NCBI GenBank assembly: GCA_017504165.1
Contig: JAFVRR010000009.1
Coordinates: 1 to 64,000 of the forward strand
Direction of reading: 5' to 3'
DNA: 64,000 bases
From: Clostridia bacterium
GTDB taxonomy: Bacteria > Bacillota > Clostridia > Christensenellales > Borkfalkiaceae
Position 1 is the first letter of the stretch. Each line of letters begins with the position of its first letter. This document shows positions 57,127-64,000 of this stretch, piece by piece. Both the position numbers and the translations under genes were made by a program. The notes beneath the pieces are model-generated. The model was not told the DNA's origin. It did no database searches and worked only from the letters and a program-made list of their open reading frames with translations.

Positions 57127-60100
57127 TACGCTTTTTCTACTCCGATATTAACTTTTTCGCCTGCGATATCCCATTCTTTAATATAACCGCTAAGGTTTTC
57201 AGTTTCAACGATATTATCTGCAAGAACGCCCTCTTTAATCTTGTCGGCATTTTTAGCGATAACCGCTTTAGCATTGCCTTCAGCGTTATAGTAAATAACT
57301 ATTCTATCAGTAACTTCAAAGCCCGCCTCTTTACGCATAGTTTGGATTTTAGAAACGATTTCACGCTCGATACCCTCTTCAAAGAGTTCGTTTGTGATAT
57401 TAGTATCAAGAACAACCGTTACGCCGTTATCACTAGCGGATACGAAACCTTCCATAGACTCTGAAGAGATAAGTAAATCGTCGATAGTAAATTCAATATC
57501 GCTACCGCCAAGGTTAACGGTGTAAACCTTACCCGCTTTAACCGTTGCAACCACTTCGCTAGCGTCGCAAGTTTCAAGGAAGTTTCTAATAAGTCCGAGT
57601 TTTGCGCCGTATTTAGGGCCTAAAGTTTTAAGTTGTGGTTTTAACTTATATGAAATAAATCCGCCTGCGTCTTTTAAAAGTTCTATGTCTTTAACGTTAA
57701 GTTCGTCTCTAGCGATTGATAAAAGTTCTTCGCTAAAGTCCGCCTTTCTTTCAGTTGCAACGAATACTTTTGCAAGTGGTTGACGGTTTTTAATGTTAGA
57801 AGTGTTACGGCATTGACGGCCAAGTACTACGATATCGAGAACGATTGCCATACCGTCTTCAAGTTTTTTATCTATCATAGACGCATCTGAAACAGGGAAT
57901 GAGCAAAGGTGAACGGATTTTGGCGCGTCTTTATAGAAGTTAGGAACAAGGTTAAGGTACATACTTTCTGCCATAAACGGTACGTATGGAGCGGAAAGTT
58001 TAGCAAGCGTTAATAAAACGGTGTATAAAGTAGTGTATGCAGCCGCCTTATCATCAGTCATTTCCTTGCCCCAGTATCTTTCTCTACCACGGCGAATGTA
58101 CCAGTTAGATAAATCGTCAACGTATTCTTGTAACATTCTAGAAGTTTCAAAAATTTGATAGTTATCTAAGCCTTTATCAATGTTGTCGATTAAAGTGTTA
58201 AGTTTAGAAAGCGCCCACTTATCCATAAGTGAAAGTTTGCACTTTTTAATATCGTACTTGCTTGGGTCGTATCCGTCAATTTCCGCGTATAATACGAAGA
58301 ATGCGTAAGCATTCCATAAAGTACCCATAAATTTACGTTGCGCTTCAGAAACTGCTTCAGGATAGAACCTTGATGGTAACCATGGAGAAGAGCCCGTGTA
58401 GAAATACCATCTAACGGCGTCCGCACCTTGCTTGTCAAGTACCGTCCAAGGATCGACTACGTTGCCGATATGTTTAGACATTTTAAGACCGTTTTTATCG
58501 TTAACGTGACCTAAAACTATACAGTTCTTAAATGGCGATTTGCCAAAGAGTAAGGTTGAAATAACTAAAAGAGTATAGAACCAACCACGCGTTTGGTCAA
58601 TCGCTTCACTAATGAAGTCTGCAGGGAATTGAGTTTCAAAAAGTTCTTTATTCTCAAACGGATAGTGAAGTTGAGCAAACGGCATCGAGCCAGAGTCAAA
58701 CCAGCAGTCGATAACGTCTTTAACCCTTGTCATTGTGCCACCGCATTCACATTTAAACGAAGGTTCGTCAATGTATGGACGGTGAAGTTCAATATCCCCT
58801 TCAATTCCGCAAAGGTCTTTAAGTTCTTGTTTAGAGCCGATTACGTGTACTTTACCGCACTTATCGCAAGTCCAAACAGGGAGCGGAGTACCCCAATATC
58901 TCTCTCTTGATAAACCCCAGTCGATAACGTTTTCAAGGAAGTTGCCCATTCTACCCGTTTTGATAGTTTCAGGCATCCAGTTAACCGAATAGTTAGAGGC
59001 TAAAAGTTCTTCTTTAATCGCAGTAGTTTTAACAAACCAACTACTTCTAGCATAGTAGATTAAAGGAGTATTACAACGCCAGCAGAATGGATAACTGTGT
59101 GTAAATTCCGCAACTTTGAACATTAAACCGCGTTTATCTAAGTCTTCAATAATAAGTTTATCGGCATCTTTAACGAAAACGCCTGCAAAAGCACCGCATT
59201 CTTCAGTCATTTTACCGCGAGCGTCTACAAGGTTAACGAAAGACACGTCGTAGTTTCCGCAAACCCTAGAGTCGTCTTCACCAAACGCAGGCGCGTTGTG
59301 TACGATACCCGTACCATCTTCCATAGTAACGTAGTCGTCAAGAACGCAAATATACGCTTTTTTGTTAGGCTCTAACTTAGCGAAAGAGTAAAGTGGTTCG
59401 TATTCGGCGTATTCGTATTCACGACCTAGTTTAACGTCAATCACTTCGTAGTTTTCAAAGAGTTTAGCAACTAATTTTTCTGCTAAAATATAAACTGCGC
59501 CGTCTTCCGCTTTAATTTTAGCGTAGTTTTCTTTACCGTTAAAGCAAAGCGCTACGTTAGATGGTAAAGTCCAAGGCGTAGTCGTCCACGCTAAGAAATA
59601 TTCGTTTTCTTTGCCCTTTACTTTAAATTTAACGAATACTGATTTTTCAGTAACGTCTTTATAGCCTTGCGCTACTTCGTGCGAAGAAAGAGCAGTACCA
59701 CATCTTGGGCAGTATGGAACGATTTTATGACCTTTATAGAGTAAACCTTTCTTCCAAATTTCTTTTAAAGCCCACCATTCAGATTCAATATAATCGTCGT
59801 GATAAGTAACGTATGGGTTATCCATATCGCACCAGTAACCTAAGCGGTCACTCATTTCCTTCCATTCGGTAGTGTATTTGAATACGGAATTTTTACATTG
59901 TTTAATAAATGGTTCAATACCGTATTTTTCAATATCTTGCTTACCGTCAAGACCAAGTTTCTTTTCAATTTCAAGTTCAACCGGAAGGCCGTGAGTATCC
60001 CAGCCCGCTTTTCTTAAAACGTGCTTACCTTTCATAGTTTGATATCTAGGAATGATATCTTTCATAACACGGGTTAAAACGTGACCTATGTGCGGTTTAC

Positions 60101-60254
60101 CGTTCGCAGTCGGTGGACCGTCGTAAAAGCAAAACTCTTCGTTGCCCTCGTTTTTCTTAATACTTTCTTCAAAAATTTTGTTTTCTTCCCAAAATTTTAT
60201 AATCTCTTTTTCCCTTTCAAGAAAGTTAAGATTGGTATCAACTTTTTTATACAT
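57126..60254 (-). CDS. ileS: Isoleucyl-tRNA synthetase, IleS2 type
   Basis: 1042 residues. The class I HIGH motif is at 55-58 and KMSK at about residue 592. The CP1 editing domain follows the HIGH region. The length and GWDTHGLPVE (rather than GWDCHGLPIE) indicate the IleS2/eukaryote-like type, which is often mupirocin-resistant. It charges tRNA-Ile. Expression is controlled by an Ile T-box upstream. Confidence 0.94.
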   Translation of the reverse strand: MYKKVDTNLNFLEREKEIIKFWEENKIFEESIKKNEGNEEFCFYDGPPTANGKPHIGHVLTRVMKDIIPRYQTMKGKHVLRKAGWDTHGLPVELEIEKKLGLDGKQDIEKYGIEPFIKQCKNSVFKYTTEWKEMSDRLGYWCDMDNPYVTYHDDYIESEWWALKEIWKKGLLYKGHKIVPYCPRCGTALSSHEVAQGYKDVTEKSVFVKFKVKGKENEYFLAWTTTPWTLPSNVALCFNGKENYAKIKAEDGAVYILAEKLVAKLFENYEVIDVKLGREYEYAEYEPLYSFAKLEPNKKAYICVLDDYVTMEDGTGIVHNAPAFGEDDSRVCGNYDVSFVNLVDARGKMTEECGAFAGVFVKDADKLIIEDLDKRGLMFKVAEFTHSYPFCWRCNTPLIYYARSSWFVKTTAIKEELLASNYSVNWMPETIKTGRMGNFLENVIDWGLSRERYWGTPLPVWTCDKCGKVHVIGSKQELKDLCGIEGDIELHRPYIDEPSFKCECGGTMTRVKDVIDCWFDSGSMPFAQLHYPFENKELFETQFPADFISEAIDQTRGWFYTLLVISTLLFGKSPFKNCIVLGHVNDKNGLKMSKHIGNVVDPWTVLDKQGADAVRWYFYTGSSPWLPSRFYPEAVSEAQRKFMGTLWNAYAFFVLYAEIDGYDPSKYDIKKCKLSLMDKWALSKLNTLIDNIDKGLDNYQIFETSRMLQEYVDDLSNWYIRRGRERYWGKEMTDDKAAAYTTLYTVLLTLAKLSAPYVPFMAESMYLNLVPNFYKDAPKSVHLCSFPVSDASMIDKKLEDGMAIVLDIVVLGRQCRNTSNIKNRQPLAKVFVATERKADFSEELLSIARDELNVKDIELLKDAGGFISYKLKPQLKTLGPKYGAKLGLIRNFLETCDASEVVATVKAGKVYTVNLGGSDIEFTIDDLLISSESMEGFVSASDNGVTVVLDTNITNELFEEGIEREIVSKIQTMRKEAGFEVTDRIVIYYNAEGNAKAVIAKNADKIKEGVLADNIVETENLSGYIKEWDIAGEKVNIGVEKA

Positions 60255-60325
60255 AATTTATCTCCTTTAAAACGCATTTAGCGCCTTAACATTATTAACT
60301 ATTTTAAATACATTTCTTGCTTGCT

Positions 60326-60499
60326 TTTCACAAGTATTATTACTAAACGTATCTTGCTACGAAATAAAAGCGGTTAGTTTTAAATAAGACTTGGCAAATA
60401 CAAGCAAGGCACGGCTTGACCACGAAGACAAGAGTATACATCTTGCCGAGTGGTAAAGACGTGATTTGCGCAGTATTTCACAAGTATTATTACTAAACG
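60326..60499. repeat. Hairpin repeat (type D) flanked by a 24-bp direct repeat
   Basis: A 24-bp direct repeat (beginning TTTCACAAGTATT) is at 60326-60349 and 60476-60499. Between them is a hairpin with arms GCAAAT/ATTTGC outside, ACCAC/GTGGT in the middle and CAAGA/TCTTG at the tip. It sits in the ileS leader after the T-box. The direct repeat looks like a target-site duplication, although it is long for one. Confidence 0.7.
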
Positions 60500-60523
60500 A
60501 TTTTACGTAGTAGCAATATAAAA

Positions 60524-60765
60524 TAAAAAACGGCTATTCGTTATAGAAGACGAATAAACCGCGGTACCACTTCAATTGCAAATATAAAATTTGCCTGCTT
60601 TTAACTTTAACGCAAGTTTTACGGCAACGCTTACTGTTAGTTCGGCATTACGGCTACGAAGTGATATGGGGTTTTATAAAGCGTGCCGTTTTCAGCCAAG
60701 ACGCGCACTCTCTTTCGCTTTATTTTGTAAAAAGCCAAGTCTTCGATTATCGCTTTTAGTATTAT
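60524..60765 (-). promoter_or_regulatory. T-box leader, isoleucine specifier (ATC), for ileS
   Basis: Minus-strand AAGTGGTACCGCGG at about 60561-60574, with the terminator at 60526-60560 (CGAATA/TATTCG core, then a U-run). Stem I has the specifier ATC at 60663-60665, followed by ACTT. This matches the gene it controls and validates specifier reading for the other leaders. No clear promoter was found upstream. Confidence 0.9.
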
Positions 60766-60776
60766 TTTGTTTTATA

Positions 60777-61460
60777 TTAGTAAGTAAATTTGTCTTTACT
60801 TGTGGTTCTTTTTAAAATTTTTAAAACCGCTTTCAAACTTTTGTCCATATCTTTTAACAGGACGTATTCTTCCGTTGTGTGCATATTGTAATACCCACAA
60901 GAAAGATTTACCGCACCACAGTTAAAGAATGGAGCAATTATTGAAATATCCGACGCCGTGCCCGTATTAAACTTGAAAAACTTTTTAGTGATAAAATCAA
61001 TAAAACTTTGATTTTTGCAACCGTAAAAAACAGCGTCGTTAGAATTTTTTCTATCAAGTTCTAAAATATAATTATACGATAAATTTTCCGCATCTTTAGT
61101 TTTAACGAATTTTTTAGCGCCAATTTCGCCAAGTTCTTCATCTTCAAAAAAGATAACGGAACATTTATATTTTTTAATAATTTCTAAAATCATATAAACG
61201 CCACATCTATCGTCACCACCTATACCTTCGGGTGAAGACACAGCGCCTAACTTTTTATCGTAAATAAATTGTGAAGGCAAATTTTCGTGAACGGTATCTA
61301 AATGCGCCGTTAAAAGCACGGGGAAATCACCCTTTGCAAGAACGTAGCCATCGCCAACGACAACGCCACTATAACTATTAGACAATTCGTCTATAACAAA
61401 CTGTTTAAGTTCTTCTTGGCTTTTTTTGCAAATTTCTAAAAAACTAGCGTGTTTTTTCAT
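60777..61460 (-). CDS. M20/M28-type zinc peptidase, short form
   Basis: 227 residues, far shorter than the ~400 of typical M20 enzymes. The metal and catalytic residues are visible: TAHLDTVH (H53, D55), GIGGDDRCG (D83), EDEELGEIG (E108, E109) and ELDRK (D136), with a C-terminal His in NMHTTEEYV. The dimerisation (lid) domain appears to be missing. Probably an intracellular aminopeptidase. Confidence 0.78.
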   Translation of the reverse strand: MKKHASFLEICKKSQEELKQFVIDELSNSYSGVVVGDGYVLAKGDFPVLLTAHLDTVHENLPSQFIYDKKLGAVSSPEGIGGDDRCGVYMILEIIKKYKCSVIFFEDEELGEIGAKKFVKTKDAENLSYNYILELDRKNSNDAVFYGCKNQSFIDFITKKFFKFNTGTASDISIIAPFFNCGAVNLSCGYYNMHTTEEYVLLKDMDKSLKAVLKILKRTTSKDKFTY

Positions 61461-61572
61461 AACTAACCTACTGGCAATTTAATTATACGTTAAATTAAAT
61501 AAGGTATTTTGATATATTTTAGCAAATATTTTACTTTAAGTAAAGCAATTTACCTAATTTTATTTTAAATGC

Positions 61573-61601
61573 TTGATAATTTTGCAAATTTAGTATACAA
61601 T
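61573..61601 (+). promoter_or_regulatory. Promoter of the SRP RNA gene
   Basis: TTGATA (61573-61578), 17-base spacer, TACAAT (61596-61601), about 7 bases before the RNA 5' end. Confidence 0.75.
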
Positions 61602-61607
61602 AATATA

Positions 61608-61877
61608 GCCGTGATAGACGGGGAGTTAGCGGTGCCCTGTAACTTGCAATCCGCTATAGCAAGGTTGAACACCCTTCGAGGTAAGGTTTATGGAAGGCAG
61701 TCGGTGACAAGTGGCGTTGATGGCAAGGTCTTATGCAACGCTGAACTGTGAACCGTGTCAGGATAGGAATATAGCAGCACTAAGCGGACCTTGGCGTGTG
61801 CCATAAGGTAGCTTTGGCGGAGCAAACTATCACCATAACGCTTCGGTAATCATTATCGGAAAGGGCTCACGGTTTAT
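61608..61877 (+). ncRNA. ffs: Signal recognition particle RNA, large bacterial type
   Basis: About 270 nt, like the Bacillus/Clostridium scRNA. The 5' end GCCGTGATAGACGGGGAGTT and the tract GCGGTGCCCTGTAAC are typical of the Alu domain. The domain IV hairpin with GTCAGG, a GGAA-type tetraloop region and AGCAGC lies near 61755-61780. The 5' GCCGTGA pairs with the 3' TCACGGT. The open frame that overlaps it is spurious. Confidence 0.93.
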
Positions 61878-61889
61878 CCTAAAAAGGCA

Positions 61890-61920
61890 AGGTTTTAGAT
61901 ACGCTCTAAAACCTATTTTT
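61890..61920 (+). terminator. Terminator of the SRP RNA gene
   Basis: AGGTTTTAGA (61890-61899) pairs with TCTAAAACCT (61905-61914), followed by A and TTTTT. It ends only 6 bases before the yggS start codon. Confidence 0.85.
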
Positions 61921-61926
61921 ATAAAT

Positions 61927-62580
61927 ATGATTAAAGATAATTTACAATTAATTTTAAACGAAATAAAAAGCGGAAACAATTTGGGCGAATCGGTTACTTT
62001 AGTCGGCGCAACAAAATTCGTACCGGTTGAAAATATCAATATTGCAATTGATAACGGCCTTAACGATATAGGCGAAAACAAAGCGCAAGAGTTTAGGGAT
62101 AAATTCGACTTAGTTCACAAGGTAAACTACCACTTTTTTGGAAGACTTCAGTCTAATAAAATTAAATATTTAATAGGCAAAGTTTATTTAATACATAGCG
62201 TTGACAGTTTAAAACTACTTGAAGAAATTAACCGCCAAAGCGAAAACGTCAACACCGTAACTAACGTTTTATTAGAACTCAATTTAGGCGAAGAACAAAA
62301 AGGCGGTTTTAACTTTAACGAAGTTGACGATGCGCTTAAATTTGCAAGCGATTTAAAAGCGGTTAAAGTTTTAGGATTTATGGCAATGCTCCCAGATAGT
62401 CAAGACGAAGTTTTACTTGAAAATAAAGCCAAATTAGTCCGCAAAATTTACGATAACTACAAAGATATTTACAATTTTAAGTATTTGTCTATGGGTATGA
62501 GTAACGACTATAAATTAGCAATAAAAAACGGCTCTAATATGATAAGGGTTGGCAGTAAAATTTTTGGTAAAAGGCAGTAA
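61927..62580 (+). CDS. yggS: YggS-family PLP homeostasis protein
   Basis: 217 residues. K30 in LVGATKFVP is the PLP lysine. GENKAQEF, HFFGRLQSNKIKYL and LSMGMSNDYKLAI are highly conserved in the family. It keeps free pyridoxal phosphate in balance. The usual neighbours in Gram-positives are division genes such as sepF, as here. No SD precedes the ATG, and the SRP RNA terminator lies just upstream, so it must be read through that terminator or from an unseen promoter. Confidence 0.93.
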   Translation: MIKDNLQLILNEIKSGNNLGESVTLVGATKFVPVENINIAIDNGLNDIGENKAQEFRDKFDLVHKVNYHFFGRLQSNKIKYLIGKVYLIHSVDSLKLLEEINRQSENVNTVTNVLLELNLGEEQKGGFNFNEVDDALKFASDLKAVKVLGFMAMLPDSQDEVLLENKAKLVRKIYDNYKDIYNFKYLSMGMSNDYKLAIKNGSNMIRVGSKIFGKRQ

Positions 62581-62583
62581 AAT

Positions 62584-62823
62584 TTGGAAAATTTATTTAA
62601 CGATTTAGGCACTAAAGATATTAAAGTTTTTACTCCCCTAACGCTAAATGAAGTTGAAGAAATTATATCGTACTTAAGGTTTTACCCGTTAATTTTAAAC
62701 CTTAGTAGAATAAAAGAAAATAAAAAGCAACGCTTACTAGATTTAATGACGGGCGCTATCTGCGCCCTAGATAAAAACGTATGCGCGCTAGATAAAGATA
62801 ACTATTTGTTTTTTAAAAGATAA
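62584..62823 (+). CDS. sepF: SepF-like cell division protein, short form
   Basis: 79 residues with a TTG start. VKVFTPLTLNEVEEIISYL and the LLDLMTGAICALD segment match the globular core of SepF, which bundles FtsZ filaments. The N-terminal membrane-binding helix and linker of full-length SepF (~150 residues) are missing. yggS-sepF order supports the call. Only three bases separate it from yggS. Confidence 0.75.
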   Translation: MENLFNDLGTKDIKVFTPLTLNEVEEIISYLRFYPLILNLSRIKENKKQRLLDLMTGAICALDKNVCALDKDNYLFFKR

Positions 62824-62853
62824 AACGGATTTGCAAAATGCAAATCCGTTTTT
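62822..62853. terminator. Bidirectional terminator after the yggS-sepF operon
   Basis: Arms AAAACGGATTTGCA (62822-62835) and TGCAAATCCGTTTT (62839-62852), followed by a T-run on the plus strand. Confidence 0.85.
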
Positions 62854-62887
62854 GGTTGACTAATTATCCACAAATAAAAGCAACTTA

Positions 62888-63697
62888 TCACACTTCTACT
62901 TCTAATCCATCGTAAGATATTTTAGCGCCCATTGTAACCGCAACTTTTTCTAGTTCTTCTTGAAGTGGGTTAATATTATGCGAAAAATGGTTAAAATATT
63001 TAATAGTTTTACCGTCTATTGCGCCTAATTCTTCTAACTTTTTAAGAAGCCTTTTTAGGTTATCAAAACCCATGTGACCGCCTTCGTCCGTTATAGGAAT
63101 AACACCGTTAGTACAGTCAAGCGTAATCATATCAAAATAAACTTTGTTATTTTTAAAATAATCTAAAACCTCGTCAAACAAATAACCCGTATCGTGCGCG
63201 TAAAGTATAGTTTTATCACCTTTAATTATGTAAATTACCGACACACCCCTTGCCATGTGCCTTGCGGGAAGAGCCGTTATTTCGTAACCGTCAAACTTAA
63301 CGGTTTCATACAAATCTATACTATTTAAAGAAATGTTTTTATAGTATTTCGGAATTTTTTCAATGCTTGATTTAGAGCCGTAAACTTTTAATATGGGCGC
63401 TTTCATGTTATGCGCAAAAGCGCCTTGACGCATGTAAAGGTCATCGGTAGATAAATGGTCCGCGTGCGGATGAGTGATAAACAAGTATTCAATCTCGTGT
63501 CCCTTAATTCCGTTTGATAAAAAATGCGCGTAGGTATCGCTAGGAAAATCTATTAAAATTTTATTATCAATTAAAGATTGTGAACGAGTGCGGATATTTT
63601 TACCCCCAAGTTCACGCGCTTTATTGCAGTATTCACAGTTGCAAAATACCGCAGGGAATCCTTCGGCTGCAGCCGTTCCCAAAAACTTAATTTTCAT
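62888..63697 (-). CDS. MBL-fold hydrolase, PhnP-like
   Basis: 269 residues. LGTAAAEGFPAVFCNC at the N-terminus and the metal motif HPHADHLS are followed by ARHMA, HDTG and a C-terminal NHFSHN. The CNCEYCNKA cysteines resemble the zinc site of PhnP-type phosphodiesterases. The substrate is unknown. It is convergent with sepF across a terminator. Confidence 0.8.
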   Translation of the reverse strand: MKIKFLGTAAAEGFPAVFCNCEYCNKARELGGKNIRTRSQSLIDNKILIDFPSDTYAHFLSNGIKGHEIEYLFITHPHADHLSTDDLYMRQGAFAHNMKAPILKVYGSKSSIEKIPKYYKNISLNSIDLYETVKFDGYEITALPARHMARGVSVIYIIKGDKTILYAHDTGYLFDEVLDYFKNNKVYFDMITLDCTNGVIPITDEGGHMGFDNLKRLLKKLEELGAIDGKTIKYFNHFSHNINPLQEELEKVAVTMGAKISYDGLEVEV

Positions 63698-63728
63698 AAT
63701 TCCACCTCTTAAAATTCATAATTTTACT

Positions 63729-64000
63729 CTATACGAATTTAACGTAATCGCGAAGCGCTACTTGATTTTGAAGAGTTTTAATATCACTATTAGCATCCCA
63801 AAGCATTTCGCTATAGAGTGCTACCGGGTAATATATGTTCGCGTCAAAAATACCATCCTCAACCAAAGCGTAAACACTAGCATTACCTCTCTTTTTGTCT
63901 TTTATAGTTTTTATAATTTTATAAACGTTATCGGCACTTGTAATCCAGTACGCTTGAATATATTTTAAAAACGGAATTTTCTTATTATACCTATCAATAA
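63729..64000 (-). CDS. C-terminal fragment of a protein running off the right edge
   Basis: About 90 residues in an open frame from the window edge to a TAG at 63729-63731; the start lies outside. The end of the protein reads YYPVALYSEMLWDANSDI and VALRDYVKF, which has the flavour of a C-terminal part of a carbohydrate-active enzyme, but no firm family can be given. Codon use and an uninterrupted frame support coding. Confidence 0.6.
   Translation of the reverse strand, partial: IDRYNKKIPFLKYIQAYWITSADNVYKIIKTIKDKKRGNASVYALVEDGIFDANIYYPVALYSEMLWDANSDIKTLQNQVALRDYVKFV

Noticed and set aside
61569..61751. 60-residue open frame on the plus strand
   Set aside because: It lies inside the SRP RNA gene and its promoter.

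Overview
The window looks like chromosome from an anaerobic, low-GC Gram-positive bacterium of the Clostridia, probably an uncultured gut or rumen lineage. The support is AT-rich intergenic DNA, strong SD sequences, TTGACA-17-TATAAT-type promoters, four T-box leaders, a large (Bacillus/Clostridium-type) SRP RNA, a ferredoxin-dependent 2-oxoacid oxidoreductase, a SCIFF peptide with its radical-SAM maturase, and an archaeal-type IMP cyclohydrolase. No phage, IS, CRISPR, tRNA or rRNA gene was seen. Most genes are on the minus strand.

Layout. 1-11 kb: mixed housekeeping genes (MBL hydrolase, M14-like peptidase, S41 protease, PucR-type regulator, MsmX/UgpC-type ABC ATPase, nitroreductase, minDE, an RluA-type pseudouridine synthase, feoAB). 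11-26.4 kb: a branched-chain amino acid region. It holds three acyl-CoA ligase genes, each in a transcription unit led by its own T-box with a Leu (CTC), Val (GTA) or Ile (ATC) specifier, plus a four-subunit 2-ketoisovalerate-type ferredoxin oxidoreductase and a branched-chain aminotransferase. 26.5-29.5 kb (plus strand): SCIFF precursor, maturase and a PLP decarboxylase-family gene. 29.6-38.3 kb: pyrimidine operon pyrC-carB-pyrK-pyrD-pyrF-pyrE-pyrB. 38.3-53.3 kb: purine and one-carbon genes purE-C-F-M-N-(purO)-(AICAR formyltransferase), a repeat island, then glyA-purD-purL-fhs, all downstream of a ZTP riboswitch. 53.4-64 kb: a surface protein, a MntP/YtaF-like membrane protein, RNA-modification enzymes, ileS with an Ile T-box, an M20-type peptidase, SRP RNA with yggS and a sepF-like gene, and an MBL hydrolase.

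How it fits together. The most interesting unit is the 11-26 kb region. Activation of a branched-chain fatty acid to its CoA ester, reductive carboxylation by the ferredoxin oxidoreductase and transamination by IlvE would make Leu from isovalerate, Val from isobutyrate and Ile from 2-methylbutyrate. That route is known biochemically from rumen bacteria. Here each ligase is placed under starvation control for the matching amino acid. Two ligases carry their own N-terminal HTH and cupin domains. The third is fused to a TIM barrel and sits beside a LeuA homologue that has lost its metal-binding residues. The function is inference; the T-boxes, specifiers, fusions and residue losses are read directly from the sequence.

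A second theme is a family of 75-120 bp hairpin repeats in intergenic gaps (20.5, 23.4-23.7, 46.2-46.6, 52.8-53.1 and 60.3-60.5 kb). Their arms differ in sequence but keep complementarity.
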